In this document: positions 61,026 through 64,000 of the stretch, in pieces
How the letters are laid out: every line of letters starts with the position of its first letter
How positions within the stretch are numbered: the first letter of the stretch is position 1
Assembly: GCF_019703515.2 (NCBI RefSeq)
Contig: NC_059349.1
Coordinates: 22,788,744-22,852,743, forward strand
Length of the DNA: 64,000 nucleotides
Direction of reading: 5' to 3'
DNA from: Myxocyprinus asiaticus
Lineage: Eukaryota > Chordata > Actinopteri > Cypriniformes > Catostomidae
Translations under genes and position numbers: made by a program
Notes under the pieces: generated by a model
Told to the model about the DNA's origin: nothing
Seen by the model: the letters and a program-made list of their open reading frames with translations, nothing else
Databases searched by the model: none

Positions 61026-63012
61026 TTGCACCTCAAGTAATTTTGGCAGTGTCTGCTTACCCTTCAACACAATATTATGCTTTACGGCAAGGCAATTATT
61101 TTTCTCACTCATTATGATCATTCAACACAACGTTAGTCTTTATCACAAGACAATTTGTTTTGTCACTCGTTAGAAATGCAGTCGGAGCACAAATGCAGTT
61201 TAGTGCACTTTGCATGCAGTATTTTCAGTACATACTTGTGTATGTCACATAAATAACAACAACATAGAAATAATCATTCCAAAATAAAAACAAAGCTCTT
61301 ACCCCCCCGCCCCAAAAGGATTTTTTGTTTGCCCTATCTTAGATTGATATTCGGCCTATATTTTTTCAAATCTAATATTTATGTTAGGGATAGCAGCCTC
61401 CTCATGCTGAGAGCTGATAAGCCCGAGGCATCTTACTGATCAGAGGGATTCTGGATGCTCTAGAATCAGCAGGGGTCAGAATATCATTATAATCAACCAG
61501 CTGTAGTAGTACAGAGCCAGTGCTCTGGCATATACAACGCACGTACCAGAATCCAGCACAGCATTGTCATCACGCATACTGACTCTGGCAACAGACGACA
61601 CACTTGGCTCCATTTCTCCTCTCCTCCGTGTCAGCCAATTCAGTGAATCAGCTTTTGATTGATTCTCGTCACACAGTGTTTGTGTGCTGAAAGAGAAATG
61701 ATCTCAGTTCTTGGGCAGTAGCAAAGCTGACATCAGATTAGTGTCTTTTCATTTTCAAAGCAAAGGCAGCTTGATTAGACATTGTTTTAGCCAACAAATA
61801 TCATAAATGATAAATTGTATACATTTATGACATTTAAATCATATGTGACATGCACCAACCTGATTTTCATTAAAAATACCTTTGTCCTAAGAACACATTT
61901 AAAACTTTCGGTAAAAATCTGTCTTCAAAATATAGTTGACCTTTGCCTTCACTTGTTTACCAAAGAGCTATAATGAAAATTTTCTTTGGAGATAGAATTC
62001 ACAAAAATTATTCTAATTTAAGGGGGTTTTAAAGTAGGTGTTTCAAACCAGTACACAGAACATCTGCTAGAGAAAGCACACATTTTCCCAATTGAATGTA
62101 ACGTTATTGAGATATAGCGCTTGTGACAACTAGCCCCTGCCTCCCCTAAAAGTATAGCAAGTAAGATGTACACAAAATTGCTGAATTGATATGAACACTT
62201 ATTTTTCATAATATTTACTCAAAATTCACTAAAAAATATTGGAAAATACAAAATGTGCACTATCCATTGACAAGGTACAGTAGCTTTTGCTGTTTAATAA
62301 GCGAAATACCACTTCATGATCAGCCAAGCAGTCATGGTTACCAGCCGATGACAATAATCTTAAAATGGCCAAATAGTCAGCCAATATATCTTTCTATTAC
62401 TAATTATATCATTAATTCCGTGTGCTTTTATTTTTCCTTTTTATGGGCTAAAATATCCTTTGATTTTTTTCAGCATCAACAGGTCCCTTTCATTCACAGT
62501 CTCACATACATTTTACACAACCACATTGCTTCATCATCAGAGTTGTGCTATACTTAGTGACTCTGTCCTGTGTGCATGTGAGTGCATATGGAATGTAGTT
62601 CATCACATCTCTGGTTTTAACTAACCTGCACACTTTCATGCATGCTTTGATCCGATAGGCAACTGTTCAAAAGGGAATGACAAACAGTGTTGTTTGGCAG
62701 TCAGAGAGAGAGAAACACACCAAACGGTTTCCTTCTTTTAACAGGCTACCTCCTGTGACAGAGTCGCAACCGGGAAGAGAAAAAAGGCAGTCACTTTCCT
62801 TTTTTCCCCCTTTTGCTTTCATTTTTTCTTGTCGAGCACCTCAGAAAACCTCTGTAAATAATGTTTGTCACACAAAACATTTGATGTATTTGAAAAGAGT
62901 AAAAAAAAAAAACCATCCTATTTGGGCCTGCATGGAAAATTACTGCTCTTTCAACAATTCCCAGTCCAGACTTTGTTGTCATGATTTTAAGAGATGTACT
63001 GTACTCGTTAAT

Positions 63013-63062
63013 TTTCTTTCTTTCTTGCTTTCTTTCTTGCTTTCTTGCTTTTTTCTTGTTTT
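63013..63062. repeat. (TTTC)n-type pyrimidine tract
   Basis: Imperfect tttcttgc/tttc units on the plus strand, upstream intergenic region. Confidence 0.8.
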
Positions 63063-64000
63063 CTTCCCTCTTTACTTATATCTGCACTCTGAACAGTCAC
63101 ACTGCAGCCGTTTTGAAAAATTACAGAATGCCTAGTTATCTGTATTCAATTTATTTGTTCTACATTCATGTCTTCCATGGATTAGGACTAAGCATTAACA
63201 AATGTCAAGCTTCAAATGTTTTTCTTTTCTGCCAACCACAGTAGGTCTTAGCATTCCGGATTGAAAATGCCTGCCGTCTGGCAACACACTGCCTGTGTAT
63301 AACTTGGCAGATATCCAGAACAAAAAGAATATTGGAAACCATAACTATTTCTGATATGACAAAACAACAGAGAAGTATACTTCAATATTGTTCCAGGAGG
63401 AACCACAGCTTCACAGTCATTGCAAATAATTGATAAAGTAATTCATATAAATGACCAGTCTGTAAAAATTCAGATTGAATGAAATGTTGGACTTTGAAAT
63501 GCATGACATTTTATAATAACTTCCTATTCTCTGTTGTTGGTGAAGCATTAAACATTTAGAGTCTTTTATTTTCCCTCCACTGTTCCGCTGAGGTCTGAAA
63601 CATAAAGTGAGAATCCAAGAGCGCATCTTTGGTGGAAACAAAGGATGGCATGAGAAAACAGAGAGGCCACACGCCACTGGGACAAGAGCCAATCAGTCAT
63701 TTCACAGTTTATGGTCGTTTAGAAATAACCACAGCAAAGCTGATGTATTGCCTAATGAAAACAAAACTAGAAGACCCATCATGATTTTGTTCCTCATATT
63801 TTTATGTTGGTGGTTTAATGTGAGGAATATTATACATATTACGTAAGTGATGCCACATGGAGTTTGACACTTTAGGCATCCTACATACAATTATGATGGT
63901 ATATTTTGCACTGAGGTAAAAGTTGTAAGAGAGGCGTGAGCTGTCACTGATGTTTTCTGTAGTGAATTATTTGCATGCAGTTGCTCACATCACTTTAATC

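Larger units (their letters stand above)
59778..64000. other. Intergenic sequence upstream of dpyd
   Basis: No protein-coding gene recognised. Contains a T-run (60199-60223), the possible exon at 60822-60950, a (GT)n run, a non-repetitive stretch at 61380-61690 and a TTTC-rich tract at 63013-63062. The 152-codon frame at 62677-63135 is low in complexity at its end and has no motif. In mammals the miR-137 locus lies upstream of DPYD; I did not see its hairpin here. Confidence 0.4.

Noticed and set aside
62677..63135. 152-codon plus-strand ORF in the upstream intergenic region
   Set aside because: Ends in a TTTC tract translation, no domain, no similarity I recognise; likely chance.
59778..64000. 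Search for the miR-137 hairpin, which lies upstream of DPYD in mammals
   Set aside because: The mature sequence was not seen on either strand by eye; it probably lies further upstream.

Overview
This is a vertebrate genomic window, almost certainly from a teleost fish and probably a cyprinid. The evidence is a multi-exon gene with large introns and GT-AG junctions, AT-rich introns, long microsatellites, and a repeat set typical of carp-like fish: Tc1-like deletion derivatives, hAT elements with 8-bp target duplications, foldback elements, a tRNA-derived SINE, DIRS retrotransposons and CR1/L2/Rex-type LINEs. The species is an inference. There are no prokaryotic genes or operons, and no CRISPR array or rRNA gene was seen.

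The one host protein-coding gene I can support is dpyd (dihydropyrimidine dehydrogenase), on the minus strand and running off the left edge. Coding exons 1 to 5 are all present, at 58964-59002, 20677-20787, 14595-14677, 1149-1236 and 769-930. Their lengths (39, 111, 83, 88, 162 bp) and phases equal those I recall for human DPYD. Together they encode the first 161 residues, including all eight ligands (seven Cys and one Gln) of the two N-terminal 4Fe-4S clusters. Introns 1 to 4 are about 38.2, 6.0, 13.4 and 0.2 kb. The putative promoter lies just above 59002, with about 4.7 kb of upstream intergenic sequence to the window end.

Region by region. 1-768 is intron 5. 931-1148 is intron 4. 1237-14594 (intron 3) holds a hAT-like element (3552-5195), a four-layer nest (6037-8643) with a SINE and a Tc1 derivative, and long hairpin repeats. 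14678-20676 (intron 2) holds foldback elements, a large inverted duplication around 16.0-17.9 kb and a quiet, possibly conserved stretch. 20788-58963 (intron 1) holds most of the mobile DNA: a 3-kb nested DNA transposon (21484-24486), a minus-strand LINE (25190-27715) carrying a Tc1 derivative, a gag-bearing DIRS fragment (27720-29373), an unresolved LTR-like block (about 30735-32900), a 12-kb composite (32928-44995) in which a DIRS element is interrupted by a LINE that is itself interrupted by an oppositely oriented DIRS element, then two large hAT nests (47326-52290 and 52976-55371). 59003-64000 is promoter and upstream intergenic DNA with one possible plus-strand exon (60822-60950).

All mobile-element coding regions seen are broken by stops, frameshifts or deletions, so none looks autonomous. 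The most informative observations are the recognition of the tiny dpyd exons 1 to 4, the datable nesting order of the transposons, a deletion junction shared by three Tc1 copies, a perfect 40-bp inverted repeat at a DIRS terminus, and a CTCF-like site inside a transposon near dpyd exon 1. I did not find a clearly new biological system.
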